Of a stretch of 64,000 nucleotides of DNA, positions 20,388 through 31,469 are shown piece after piece. The DNA comes from Gymnothorax reevesii. Its lineage: Eukaryota; Chordata; Actinopteri; Anguilliformes; Muraenidae. Position numbers and translations under genes: made by a program. The notes beneath the pieces are model-generated. The model made no database searches. It worked only from the letters and a program-made list of their open reading frames with translations, and was not told the DNA's origin. The DNA lies in NCBI GenBank assembly GCA_029721435.1, contig CM056573.1, forward strand, positions 96,863,947 to 96,927,946, in the 5' to 3' direction. How positions within the stretch are numbered: the stretch's first letter is position 1; each line of letters opens with the position of its first letter.

Positions 20388-22208
20388 ATGTTAGCCCACT
20401 CTGCGACCATGGCGTCAATTGTTTGGAAAGAGTTCACTAAGTTAAATAAAAATGAAGCGAAATGCAACATTTGCAAAAAGGTACTGAAATGTGAAGGAGG
20501 GTCGACGATTGGACTTTCGAGATATTTGGGTACGCACAGATCAAGCGAGAGCGAAGGAGGCCAGGCTGGGCTCAGCAGCAAACAGAGCAAGAGCATTGCA
20601 AACTTCTTCAGTGCAAGGAAAACACTCAATGCTATTCTGGCAGAGCTTGCCGCGTTAGATGGATTTTCTTTCAATGCCATTGCAAAGAGTGCCTATCTCC
20701 GGCAGCCACTGGAGAAGGATGGCTTCAAGTTGCCAAAAGACCCAAGTGAGATTGCAAAGATGGTCCAAGGCTTTGCTGCGGAGACACAAAGCAAGTTCGC
20801 GGATACTTTTCAGTTGATGGTGCGCATCCTGCATTGGTAATCATTTCTCCCTCACAATGGACGAGTACACTTCTATTCAAAACAAGCGCTTCATGAACAT
20901 CAATCTGCATGCCGAGTGTGAGCATCGGAACCTGGGGGTTTTCCAGATTGCGGGAAGCATGACTGCTGAGAAAGTGGTTGAACTTCTGAACAAAAAACTT
21001 GTGACCTACTCCCTCAACCTTGAGGACCACATCATGTGTGCTACCACTGACAGAGCGTCTGTGATGGTAAAATATGGAAAGCCGGTCCTGCCTGAGCACC
21101 AGCTGTGCCTATGCCACGCAATCCACCTGGCACTGATGGGGAGCGCTACATTTTGTTGCATCGACCCGTCTCCAAAGCTCTGGTCCACATCAAGCCTTCC
21201 CTGATTGTTAATGACATGGAGTTGGAGACTCTCAATGGACTCGCCAGTTACCTAAAACCTCTGAATATGGGAGTGAAGAGCCTTTGTGAAAGAGGAACAA
21301 CTCTTCTGACGGCAAATGGCTTCTTCTAATTCATCCTCTCGGAGCTGGAGAAATCGGAGAGGACCATCTCCCGGGACATAGCAGAGGCCATCAGGACCAG
21401 ATATTGGGAAATGAGACAGAGCAACGTTGTGTGTCTGTACAGGTAATTATTATGTTGGCTACTCCGTGACTAAAAGTAATCATAATAACGTTCATCTGTT
21501 ATATATGATATTGTATTGATTGTAATAAGCTACGGTAATAAAGTAGGTCAGGGGTAAAGTAATTATAGGCCTATGCTTAATGAAATAGGCTAGGCCTAGT
21601 CTATTATTGGAGCCCATCTAAGCATATGCAAGTTAATAATAATAACCATAATGAATACTACAATAATAATAGGTTAATAATAATAATAAATAAACAAATA
21701 ATAGCCTAATAATAATATGCCTATTATTACATAATGATATTGTTAATACCGTAATATTATTATTGTGATAATCCATAGCCTAACCTAACCAATATTAATT
21801 TATGTAATTTACACATTTAGATACCTCCAAAACCCAGTGCTTGTGACAATTGGAGACATGCTGTTCGCTACGCCATCCAAAACTACGCTGATGAAGACGG
21901 CACTCAGTTTGTGCGAGCGTCTTTTTGTGACCACGGAGCCCCAACCAGATGAGGGAACCAAACCAGCTGAGGAGAGTCAGCGTACCATCAACCTCCAAGA
22001 GTGTCTGCAGCAGGAAATCAACCAGTGCATGAGAAGGCCAGACATTGTGGAGAAGACAGGGAATGACTTGCAGAAGATCCTGTCGAAGGAATTTGCGCTG
22101 TTCGAAACAACCAAAGTCCATCCAGAAAATCTTCAATGCCTCTACTTAGCTCTCGGAACTATTCAACTGAGCATTTTCTGCGCGCGGGCTGTTTGTTACC
22201 AAACTTAG
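20388..22208 (+). pseudogene. hAT transposase, BED zinc finger type, interrupted
   Basis: Exon 1 starts near MASIVWKEFTKLN (20409) with a BED finger: CNICKK, then LSRYLGTHR, where the first expected His is Tyr. The frame ends at 20840. A shifted frame resumes as FSLTMDEYTS (catalytic Asp block) and continues to CATTDRASVM (second Asp) and EHQLCLCHAIHLAL (to about 21140). A second shift leads to PSLIVNDMELETLNGLASYL and a premature TAA near 21327. SELEKSERTISRDIAEAIR then runs to a GT donor at 21443. After the intron the frame continues YLQNPVLVTIGD (21821 on) and reaches the C-terminal region ENLQCLYLALGTIQ, where another shift hides the terminal residues. Two to three frameshifts and one stop make it non-functional. 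Confidence 0.85.
21443..21820 (+). other. Intron of the hAT transposase gene
   Basis: Donor CTGTACAG|GTAATT and acceptor ACACATTTAG|ATACC. Joining the exons keeps the frame across CLYR-YLQNP, so the split codon is AG+A. The intron is AT-rich with (TAA)n/(ATT)n-like stretches at 21630-21730. Confidence 0.75.
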
Positions 22209-22813
22209 AAACAGACTAAGGGAAAAATCCATCAATGCACTTTGCCTCCGCAAGTCACACTTCATCACAATTAAACAGAGGAAATAGGTTGTTAAGCTTG
22301 AAGACGATTAAAAAGCTGGTAGCCTATGTCTAGGAAGCACCGGTTGGGTTCAGGTTTGCTGTTATAGTCCTGTGCCTTCAATAATAAATCGGTAGCTTAT
22401 AATAAAAGGCTACTCTTAGCAGCTAAGCAAGACTATTCAATGCTGACCTACATTTCAGAAATAGCCTTTTATTGTTTTATTTTAAAAGTCGGCTGTATTT
22501 TTCCTTTCAAGTAATTCGATTCTGCACATAACTTACATGCCTTTTTATTTATATTTTATTATATATATTTATTATATGTTATAAAAATATATTTTATTTT
22601 CATACCTTAATAAACAATTAAGGTATTCATTTAAATAAAATGGTTTATATGATAAATTATCATTATTCAGTTGAAATTACTACATACCATAAATGCATTT
22701 TATTAAGGACTTCCGGTTTCATGGGAATTTCTGGGAATCCCGGGAAATGTATCAAAAATTCCCGGGATTTAAAATGGGCTAAATCCAGAAAAATCTGAAG
22801 CACTAGTCCTAAT

Positions 22814-25611
22814 ATATTATATATATGTTTTATATATGTATTATTAGAGAAACTTTAGCACACCGGTAAGCAGACAGGTGCTTAGGAGAAGGGCCGACTG
22901 TGGACTGAAAAAGACACTGCATTCTCACTTGCAATAATTCATTTGGTTGATGTTTCGGTTAACTGACCTTCCTCAAGACATCAATGTTTTCTAAAGATGG
23001 GCAGAATACTTGTTGATGGACAAAAGTGTGATGCTAAAGATATTCAGGTGTATAAGCCAGAGTGAAGAGAGAAGAGTCGTCCTCCTTGCACTGTTCTCTC
23101 ACACATTCCATAATGGGCAAATTTATCGAATTCAGTTTTGTCTAACTGCGCATCCAGGTTAATTGCTGAACCTTTGCTCTCACCACAAGGAGCTGCCAGA
23201 TTTACAACACTCACGTACATAGAAGTTCAAGGAGTTCAAGGAGGATGCAAATATAACTTTTGAAAATTTTGGTCCAAGCCTACGCCCCTGCTGTACACAA
23301 ATTGATATGGCATAATTCTGTTTTTTCTATTGCGCATGAGAGCTCCCTGGAGACTGTTGTTGCCTCTCTTGCGGGCGCAAGGCATATTGTGTGCCATCTG
23401 GTCTTCACCCAGCGTCTTCACAGCACTTGATGCGGCCTGTCCTCCAGCCATCGTCAAGACCATTAAAATCTGCCTGCACCTCCCCAACCTTATACCTCGC
23501 TCTCGTTCACCATCACCTGCTTACACGTCAAATTTACTAACAGAGTTTAAGATCCTGCCCTCATTTTAAACTCTGTCTGTAATTCTATGCAGTGGGATGA
23601 CCCTGAGTCAAATGGGTGCCTTTTTTACAAGCGGCTCAGATTGCAGTCTGAAGCCTAATAGGGGAATCTGATGGACTTCATGCTGTTTGATGCAAGGGTT
23701 CTCGGTCTGACATGAAATCTTCTCTGACCCTGCCAATTTACAATGAAGGACCACCCATGGGTCAACCAATTAATGGCTTAATTTTTGGCTTTCACAGCAC
23801 ATGGCTAAATTACCTTTCCTGACAGGTACAGAGTCTGAGGAGGGAGGACAGATTCGTGATATTGTCACACAATGGGAGGCAGCTGCCTCAGAATGTCCAG
23901 ACCTAATGTCCAAGCCAAAACATATGAATGATGTCATATGCCACAGTTTATTGTACTGCATTAAAAATTCTCATTTGAAACTATCCTGCTTATAGTATTT
24001 GGACCAAAACCACGATCATTCATGAGTAGCTGTGTAACCTCCCAGTCTGAAGAAAAGCCCTCAAATGAGAATGTCTCAGTCCATTTAAAAGTCATTTACA
24101 TTACCGCTATCTCATGGATGAATGCATTCCTCAAATTACATTATTGTTTTGAAAGGGATGGCCATTAATTAGGACCATTGATTTTCCATGTATTACAGAG
24201 CTCTGTTCATGCTAGGCATGTTATTACATATTTTAAACTTTTTTAATTGAATTTTTTTATACCTAATTTACTGTGCAATCTTTTCTTTACTATGAAATTT
24301 TACTGCTAAACCAATGTACTACCATCACATTACAACAAGCACTTCCAATATGGCACATATTGGTGTGTATTCCGTAATAATTATGAATTTTTCCTTGACT
24401 TGCTACAGATGGCAGATTACATCACTTTCTGGTCACATGTCTGTTCTTGCCACAGAGAGGGAATGATTTAATAATGGTAAGGACACCTGATGCTGTAGCC
24501 AGGCTACATCCAGGTGCAAAACTGAAGACTCACCCCTTGGTCAGCACCTTGGGCACCCTATTTGGCTATCCTTATTCATTATACTGTACATTTCTGTTGG
24601 AATTAAAGAGCCTTGTACACAGATAGATTAGCTGTACTGTGGCATTTCTTTATGCTTACAATTGTTTTTCTGTCCTAGAAACCTAATAGTTATTGATTAA
24701 AAATGACCCCTCTGCGCCATCTTGATATTGCATATTCTTATGCTTGAGATGTTTTACCCTTTTCTTGGTAGTTCTGGAATAGAGTGCCCTCTAAGTGTGA
24801 CTGAGATGGAAAAGTTGGTTGTTCGTCAGAGGTTGTGAGGCAATTATTTCTATGGCAGCATTACTAGTTATGTCACCAACAGCCAATCATGAAAACAACT
24901 AATTAAAGAAACTAATGTGCTGATGGTTTTGCACCATCAGAAATGTCAAGCAACCAGTACCAAAAGTTTAAATACTCCACAGACAAGAAGTAGGGTGACC
25001 AGCAGAGGATACGGCTTGCTTAAAAAATTCTCTGCCGTGGATGTGCAATCATTAACAACAAAGGCATTTTCGATGTTTGTGTCCTGTAAGAATAACTCCC
25101 AAGCTACAACTGATTGAGCTGTGCCTCTTTTACAGTATAGATAGCTGTAAAATATTGGCACTCTCCAGTTTTTTGATGCTCACAACAAAGAGACATTGCA
25201 CGATTATGCCTAATTATGGTGATTGCATGACACTTAATTACTATGCATGACTCCACAAACTGCTTGCTTGCATTATTAAAACACTTAACCTATGTAAAAA
25301 TGGAAAAATTCTTTCTCATGGAAAATAAAAATTGTTTGTGATTTCATGAGAAGAGTGATGTATTCGGTCCATGGGAGAGTTAGAGAGCAGGGCGGTTCAA
25401 CAGAGAATTAACACGTAAGCAGATTCATGGCTGTAATCAATTTTGGAGACACAGCATGATAAACATTTTAAGGACACCCTAGGGCACCAGGAATTGAAAG
25501 CATTGAAAAGATTTCTCCTTCCAGTGCACGGTTGCCATATTTCACCCATCAAAAGCTGCATATATTGCCAGCTGAGATCTTGGACTGCATCACATCTTAA
25601 ATAAATTAAAA
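22814..25611. other. Unassigned intronic sequence
   Basis: No exon, TIR pair or LINE tail was recognised. A phrase at about 22950-22990 (GATGTTTCGGTTAACTGACC, CTTCCTCAAGAC) resembles an interspersed fish repeat, but no boundaries can be drawn. Confidence 0.35.
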
Positions 25612-25660
25612 AAAATAGTGCCATGGGTACCGTTGCTCACTCGGTTTATTTCAGGCTTTA
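25612..25660 (+). repeat. Left-end copy of the composite-element family
   Basis: AAAATAGTGCCATGGGTACC and GTTGCTCACTCGG parallel the left boundary at 11986. The following sequence (25740 on, CTGCAAGCGGTAACTATAGG, TCCAAGCACAA) belongs to another repeat family, so this end is probably truncated. Confidence 0.4.
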
Positions 25661-25975
25661 GTGTTACGTAAGCTCACAAGTGGTAGTATTTTTTATGCTT
25701 GGGTTCAACATTGGGACAATAAAGACACCTTCTGTAATTTGTGTTGGAAAAATTAACAAATATAACTGCAAGCGGTAACTATAGGGTCCAAGCACAATGA
25801 GGTAATCATCAGTTTTGAAGCTGTGAGGACACAAATTTTATATGTTTTTCAAACAATTTCCAGTTCATGGCACATAACTGTGCATGGCATATTTTGCCCT
25901 GGAAATTTCAGGTTGATTAGTCATTGCAAAGTTTTTGAAATAGCAGTGGTTATCCAAATGACAAATAGCAGCCAG

Positions 25976-26213
25976 GGCCCGGTTGTTCAAAGCACCGTTA
26001 ATTTAACGGCTGGTTAGCGCTAAACACCTGACATCATGACCACTCTCTAAATAAAATTCTTGTGAATGCTCTTCACTACTTAAACTAATCAAGGGAAAAC
26101 CTATAAAATGCATCAAATATATACAAACATCTGTGCTTTCATTCAGAGATATAGAGAGTATGGTTTTAGCTTAATCACCGGTTAAAGTTAAGAAAGCTTT
26201 GAACAACTGGGCC
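25976..26213. mobile_element. 238-bp MITE, PIF/Harbinger-like
   Basis: TIRs are GGCCCGGTTGTTCAAAGC on the left and GGCCCAGTTGTTCAAAGC (reverse complement) on the right, 17 of 18 identical. A 3-bp CAG flanks both sides (25973-25975 and 26214-26216). Three-base duplications fit PIF/Harbinger, although CAG is not the usual TWA target. Internal CGGTTAAAGTTAAG and its near-complement extend the palindrome. Confidence 0.7.
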
Positions 26214-26840
26214 CAGATATTAAAAAAATGTATCCTGCTCATTGGAAAGACTATGTAATCATCATACAGAGATGCAATATGCAAAATTAGAGCCATTGAG
26301 TCAAATGGTTGGAAACAAATATGCAAATTGACATTGTAGGCGCAGCAGCTTAAAAAAAAGGCATTTAAATGGCCATCACATTTCATTAATAACTAATAAA
26401 ATTAGTTAATAATTCTTTATTAAAACTTTAATAAAAATATTCATGTTCCTCCCATGAGGCACCAAAATTCGTCGGAGAATCTGCCTTTACGATACGTAAA
26501 ATAGCAAGGATGAATTATTCAGACATTTCGTCTTAATAATTCTTCCCGCAAGATAACCACTTGATTCAGCAGGAAACCTGCAAATTTAGTCACCAGTCTC
26601 ATAAAATTACTAAAATAACCAAAAATATGGAATTTTAATTAATAATTAAAATAACCAATATCAATGATTGAAGAAAAATTTAATTACTAATCTGAAGGAA
26701 TTCTGGAGTTCTACATTGGCTATTTTGACTCAGACTCCCACGTGTTACAGCACCAAAGAGACACCAGGTTTAATAAAAGAATTTATTAAACACAGAATAT
26801 ACATGGGCTAATCTACGGAAGGAACATATATGAACTAGAG

Positions 26841-27147
26841 CAGGGGTGGGCAATCACGGTCCTGGAGGGCCGGTGTGTATGCAGGTTTTTATTCCTATCA
26901 ATTACCCTGACTAATTGAGTTAATTGATTGCATGCACAAATATTGATTTTCGCAATGATTCGATCAAAGGAAAATGTTTTATGAAGGGAGACAGGACTAG
27001 TCTTTGTAGTTTCATGATAATTTAAAGAAATGCGCATGAAACGTCAGATTTCATAAAGGGTTTGGCTAATTGAGACAATCAACTAATTAAAGACCAGACG
27101 TTGGTGTGAAAACCAGGGACAGATACGGCCCTCGCTGCCCACCTCTG
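26841..27147. mobile_element. 307-bp hAT-type MITE with perfect 8-bp TSD
   Basis: AACTAGAG is duplicated exactly at 26833-26840 and 27148-27155. Termini are CAGGGGTGGGCAATCACGG on the left and CAGAGGTGGGC (reverse complement) on the right. CAGGGGTGGGC is a familiar hAT terminus. No coding capacity. Confidence 0.9.
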
Positions 27148-27159
27148 AACTAGAGAGAG

Positions 27160-27262
27160 TAACAATGGTGTGTGTGTACGTGCAAGTGCGCATGTGTGCG
27201 CGCGCGTGCCCAATTTTGGGAGTGGGCATGCGCGTGTCCGCGCGCGTGGCAGATGCGTGTGT
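27160..27262. repeat. Alternating purine-pyrimidine GT/CG tract
   Basis: GTGTGTGTACGTGCAAGTGC and TGTGCGCGCGCGTGCC-type runs, with a second GCGCGCGTG block near 27240. Long alternating purine-pyrimidine DNA can adopt Z-form. Confidence 0.75.
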
Positions 27263-28261
27263 GTGGTCCTGGGCACGAGTTCCTTTGTCTTGGGCAAATT
27301 CTTTCAGCACAGGGGCTGCTTAGAATTTCTAAATGTAGCTATGGGCGGGCGATATGCGGCTGGATAAATCAATTTAGTTTCAACGAATTGCGATAAGAGT
27401 TTGCTTCAGCTCATACGCAATTTGTATTACTAATTGAGTTATCATCCATACTACGGCATGCGTGTTAGTTAATTGCAGCATTAGAAAGTTAGCCAGGAAA
27501 AAGATTATGCATGTAAGGACAAACAATCAATGGCTATTTAACTTCATAAAATATAAAATCGGACACAATGCGATTATACAATTACATCAGTAATAGACAC
27601 CTTAAATGTGGTACAGTTTAAGTTGAAAATCGCTAAACTGCATTACTGCCTGGAATGTTCAGTTAGTCTTACTGAAGTTCATAGCTGGGGATTCCTCTCC
27701 AGGTCCATTGAATATCGCCGTTCTGGCGAGGATGTCCTGCTGGGTGCGCAAATCCAAAGTCCTGTGTCCACTTGAGGAAGCGTGCAGCTCCGCTGTGTCG
27801 GAATGTCCTTGCCGATTCGGAAAAGTTCTTTTTCGGAGTTGCTCCATGTCCAACTAGCAGTAGCAGCGGGCATAAGCTAGTTTAATGAGATTTGCAGTCC
27901 TGAACTTAAATGGAGATTCGCAGAGATGTGAGCACTCTGCAGATAGGCTAAATGAAATTGCGCAGGATGCAACTGCCATCTTTTCGCTTGAAAAGAGTCT
28001 GGCCTTCCCCGGCTTTCCTTGGGAGAAGATGCGCCAAGAAAGAGTGTGACCTCCTCCGTTGGAAGTGTGCCAAGAAGAGAGAGTGAACTAGGTGGAGTCC
28101 CTAGTTCTAAAAGTTATGTAGCCCGTTTTATTGCTTTTGGGCTCATTCTATTGGGAAACGTAATGGAAGCGGGTGGTGCTGTATAGGATGTTTCCGTTTC
28201 CTGTTGACTGCATGGGAAATGTAGTTCTGTGGTCCTTACACATTGTTTTTCTTACCAAAGC

Positions 28262-29275
28262 ACCACATATTGGCCAAACGGAATCAAATTTGTTGTGTCT
28301 CTCTACAGCGCCACTATTTGGCTAATCAAAGTATTTTGCATTAAGACTGCCCTTTTACACATCATTAACAGCGGTATAAAGTTTCATGATTGATGACAGT
28401 TAAAGCGAGTACGGGGCTAATGAAATCTAATTGGCTGATGTTGGCCATCTTGTTTGAACTATTACTTTGTTCTTATGGGCTATCATGGCAACCTTCAGCA
28501 TTACAAAGCATGCATAATTTAAAGTTCCTTACACAGTTGGTTTAAGGGTTTGACCATTTGTTTGCTATAGCGCCACCAAAAAATGGATTTGAACCAAATT
28601 TGGTGTGATGAAGTTGCATGGTCTGTGTTGGCAATGATTGGACATTGCATTAAGGAGCAACAGTTGTTTATATCAATATAGGTCACACCCTTAAGTTTTG
28701 TGTGAATTAATCTCACTGTCTAGGAGGAAACAAAAATGAAAAGTTTCACAAACAATTCAAAATGGCAGAAAATTTGCAAATACAAAAATGGGTGTGGCTT
28801 ACATGGATTGATTCATCTTGACCCACAGAATATGACAAAAAATAATTCTGTTTCTTCAACCTTTGATTTGGAAGTTATTGGCCAAGACATATTGTTCCTC
28901 TCTTTAGCACTACCATACAGCAAATCAAAGGAATTGTAATAAAAATAGCGCTTTTCCAAATCTTTAACAAGAATATAAAGTTTCATAATGACAGGTGACA
29001 ACAAAAATGAGTATAAGGGCTACTGAAATTTGATTGGCTGATGTTGACCATGTTTCATTTATCATGTTGTTCTTACAGATTTTCACAGCATCCCTGACTA
29101 ACATAAAGCATGCAAAATTTCAAGCTGATCGGACAAATGGTTTATGGTATGGACGGATTAACATAGTTTGAGCAAATTTAAAATCCGTACATCCATTTGT
29201 ACCTCCATACCCAATTTCACCTTGATCCCCTCAGTGGTTTGGCAGAAGAAGATCAAAGTTAACGCTGATGCTGAC
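28262..29275. repeat. Two diverged direct copies of a ~600-bp repeat
   Basis: Matching phrases are offset by about 598-600 bp: GTATAAAGTTTCATGATTG (about 28374) and ATATAAAGTTTCATAATG (about 28973); GATTGGCTGATGTTGGCCAT versus TTGATTGGCTGATGTTGACC; AAAGCATGCATAATTTAAAG versus AAAGCATGCAAAATTTCAAG. GCGCCACxA motifs are typical of a teleost repeat class whose mobilising enzyme I do not know. Confidence 0.6.
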
Positions 29276-30369
29276 GCCACGGTGTGATTGCACAAGCTCC
29301 CTCTGATCCGTTGGACCAAGTGAGTTAAAAAGCTAATCATAGAATCAGTGACCAATCCTCTCTTTCAGATCATTCAGACCCGTGTAAATATCTTTGTAAT
29401 GAGTTTACAGTTCCCTTGATGCAGAAACAATGGCAGAGAAATGAAATTTATTACTGGTCAAGTCCTGAAATTTTCTTGTGAGGAAAAGACAAAATGAAAT
29501 ATTTCCTGGGTGGAAAGCTGATGGTGATGAGAGCTCATGTAAGATTGAATATTCATGATGAGAGAGCATGTGTCATATGCTGGCTAGTGTTCATGCAGTC
29601 ACATTCTCATTTGCTTGAACTTTGATTTGCTTGCATGGTGTCTCACTAACAGCACCATCAGACTGTTGCTCGCTCAGGCCAATAACTCGATTAAAGATTT
29701 CATTGTGCAATCTTGTCCATTCAAGGAGTAGAAGTACACGTATGCTCATGAGCTCTAATGGCAGGCAGTAGCATGCATCGCCAGAATTTTAACTTCAAAC
29801 TGCATGAAACTCCAGGCACTCATTTGAAATTGTGATATCAATCAAAAAGTTTAATTATTAACATATCATGTAAATTCCAGATAACATAACATTCAGCCCA
29901 GCTAGGCTTGCCTATCAAATCAGTGCCAAAAGTTGAGCAACACACCAAAGGATTTCCAAATTGAAACCAGAGGAACAAGCTGTACAGTGCCATATGCGTT
30001 TTACCCAAGTTCAGTCTCTACATTGCCACTTCTCATCATTTAGAGGAGAGTTGACAGTAAGCCCAAAATTGACGAAATTTCAAATAAATCTGCTTTATCC
30101 TATTGACTATTAAAAGCAGCATGAGCAAAGAATTTCTTATTCTTATTCAGCATTCCAATACAGCAAAGTTATGATGAGTTTTTAGCAACATCAGCAACCA
30201 AACATTAAGTCTGCAAACATGATCCAAGTTAGCAATGGAAAATATTTTCTGCCTTCTCTTTTTCGCACATCAAAGTTTCATTGAACAGAGGTGGCCAACA
30301 CATTATTTTTGTTTTTTCCATGCCAATTTCCGTCTTTGACTAATCAGTCCTGGTAATAACACCATTTGG
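29276..30369. other. Unassigned intronic sequence
   Basis: AT-rich, with no exon-like frame, TIR pair or tail found. Confidence 0.35.
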
Positions 30370-30371
30370 TA

Positions 30372-30620
30372 CACAGTAAACCCAGTGAGTGTGGTGCATC
30401 CAATTGTTTTGTGGAAACCGATAACCTTAAAAACATTGTGTAAGCCAGCTTAATGATCTTGTGTTCACAGCCCTAAAAAAACATGGTCAAAATAACTTTT
30501 GATCTTATTTTCTTTGAGTACTGTCCACACAATGCCATTATGTTGGCTTCCACAATTTTTCTGAGGTAATAGGTTTCCACAAAACATTTTGAGGATGCCA
30601 CACTATCTGGGTTTACGGTG
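30372..30620. mobile_element. 249-bp palindromic MITE, Tc1/mariner-type
   Basis: TA flanks both ends (30370-30371 and 30621-30622). TIRs are CACAGTAAACCCAGTGAGTG on the left and CACCGTAAACCCAGATAGTG on the right. Similarity extends inward through GTTTTGTGGAAACC for about 55 bp. The structure is that of a foldback MITE using a mariner-type transposase. Confidence 0.75.
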
Positions 30621-31368
30621 TAGGTAAAAGCTTCTTGATAACAGCCTGAACAATAGCAAAATAGTTTTTGTTAGCTAAGTGAAACATTTGGTTATGATCT
30701 GATAAGTAGGTAAATACAGCCAAATCCCTAAATTAGCCTGCATAATCAATGAAAACAAAAATCTGCCTACAAACTGCACTTACCAAGATAAGGATTTACC
30801 AGGTGAAAAGCATTTATTCTGGTGAAGTTGGCTAGTCTCATTTGGTAATGGACGTAAAATAATTATCCATAAATATCCATTAGGTAAAGGTCATAGTTTG
30901 TCAACAGAACTAAGTGACATTTACCAGAATCGACCTGTATATCTTTAAACAGCAGAGGGAGAAACTGTTGATGAAAATGATTGCAAAACATCAAGGACTG
31001 CTTCTGGAGCAGCAGTGGCCGCCACACTGAACAGGAGCTAATCAGCTCTGTATTTTCAGTTCTGTGTGAGTACAGTGTTCAAAACAGCCACTTCCTGTGA
31101 GGCCTGGCCCAGTAATTACTTTCCAATTTGATTCATAGTGTAGTTCACTTGCTCAAATCATAGGACAGGCTTTAAAATCAAAGTGGAACTTAGACTATGA
31201 GATCACCCTAGACATAGAATGTTTTTTCTCCATGAGCCCAAAGCAAAGGAGTGATTATTAAAAACTTAAGAGCGTCTGTATGTGAAACAGCATTTAAGGT
31301 TTAGTGACATTCCAATCACAGAAAAGGGAAGAGAAAGGTTCCCCATTTGAGGAAAACAGTTGCCCTAC

Positions 31369-31452
31369 CTTCCTGTAGACGATCATGTTGGGAGAATCGT
31401 CATCTGGGTCAGCCGTCCCAACTGCCCCCGGGTCACGAGACCCCTGTGCCAT
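31369..31452 (-). CDS. rgs6: rgs6 first coding exon (R7 family RGS protein, N terminus)
   Basis: The 28 codons begin MAQGSRDPGAVG and end DDDSPNMIVYRK. From memory of the family, vertebrate RGS6 starts MAQGS, has AVG.ADP, and continues SPNMIVY.K before the DEP domain; RGS7 is more different in this stretch. RGS6 binds Gbeta5 and an R7BP/R9AP anchor and accelerates GTP hydrolysis on Gi/o alpha subunits in neurons and heart. The exon ends in phase 0 at AGGAAG|GTAGGG (donor at 31368-31367). A TTGTCTTCTCTTGCTT tract and CCCAG acceptor put the exon start at 31469, leaving 17 nt of 5'UTR. The ATG context GCCGGCATGG is near-optimal Kozak. An in-frame TGA lies 10 codons upstream, inside the predicted intron. 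Downstream exons (DEP, GGL, RGS domains) must lie at lower coordinates; none was recognised within 31 kb. That is plausible, because I recall this intron as very long in mammals. Confidence 0.82.
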
Positions 31453-31469
31453 GCCGGCAGTCCCCCGTC
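31453..31469 (-). other. rgs6: rgs6 5'UTR part and splice acceptor of the first coding exon
   Basis: GACGGGGGACTGCCGGC precedes the ATG. Immediately upstream on the minus strand is AACAATCCCAG, and before it the pyrimidine-rich CTTGTTGTCTTCTCTTGCTT. This predicts at least one upstream non-coding exon at higher coordinates. Confidence 0.6.

Larger units (their letters stand above)
20077..22805 (+). mobile_element. hAT-superfamily DNA transposon, 2.7 kb
   Basis: An 8-bp direct duplication GTCCTAAT flanks the element (20069-20076 and 22806-22813), the hallmark of hAT insertion. Termini are TAGGGTTTAAG on the left and TAGTGCTTCAG (reverse complement) on the right, an 8 of 11 match. Subterminal CCCGGGAT motifs occur near both ends. 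The interior carries a transposase gene with a BED finger, RNase-H-like blocks, an intron and the C-terminal dimerisation region. The intact duplication argues for a fairly recent insertion. Confidence 0.9.
26400..28240 (-). mobile_element. Putative long LTR (minus orientation), with nested MITE
   Basis: Reverse-complemented, it starts TGTAAGGACCACAGAACTAC at 28240. It holds a polyadenylation-like TTTAATAAATTC near 26785 and a TTTTGGTGCC primer-site-like stretch near 26460. Length and composition suggest a long LTR of a retrovirus-like or Gypsy-like element. No gag, pol or env coding sequence adjoins it, so it would be solo or truncated. A Z-DNA-like GT/CG tract (27160-27262) and a hAT-type MITE (26841-27147) lie inside. 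Boundaries are uncertain. Confidence 0.35.

Noticed and set aside
23236..23487. Candidate rgs6 downstream exon on the minus strand
   Set aside because: The residues do not match the DEP-domain sequence expected after the first coding exon.
27170..27396. Small Arg/Cys-rich proteins over the GT/CG tract
   Set aside because: A low-complexity alternating tract read in several frames on both strands.
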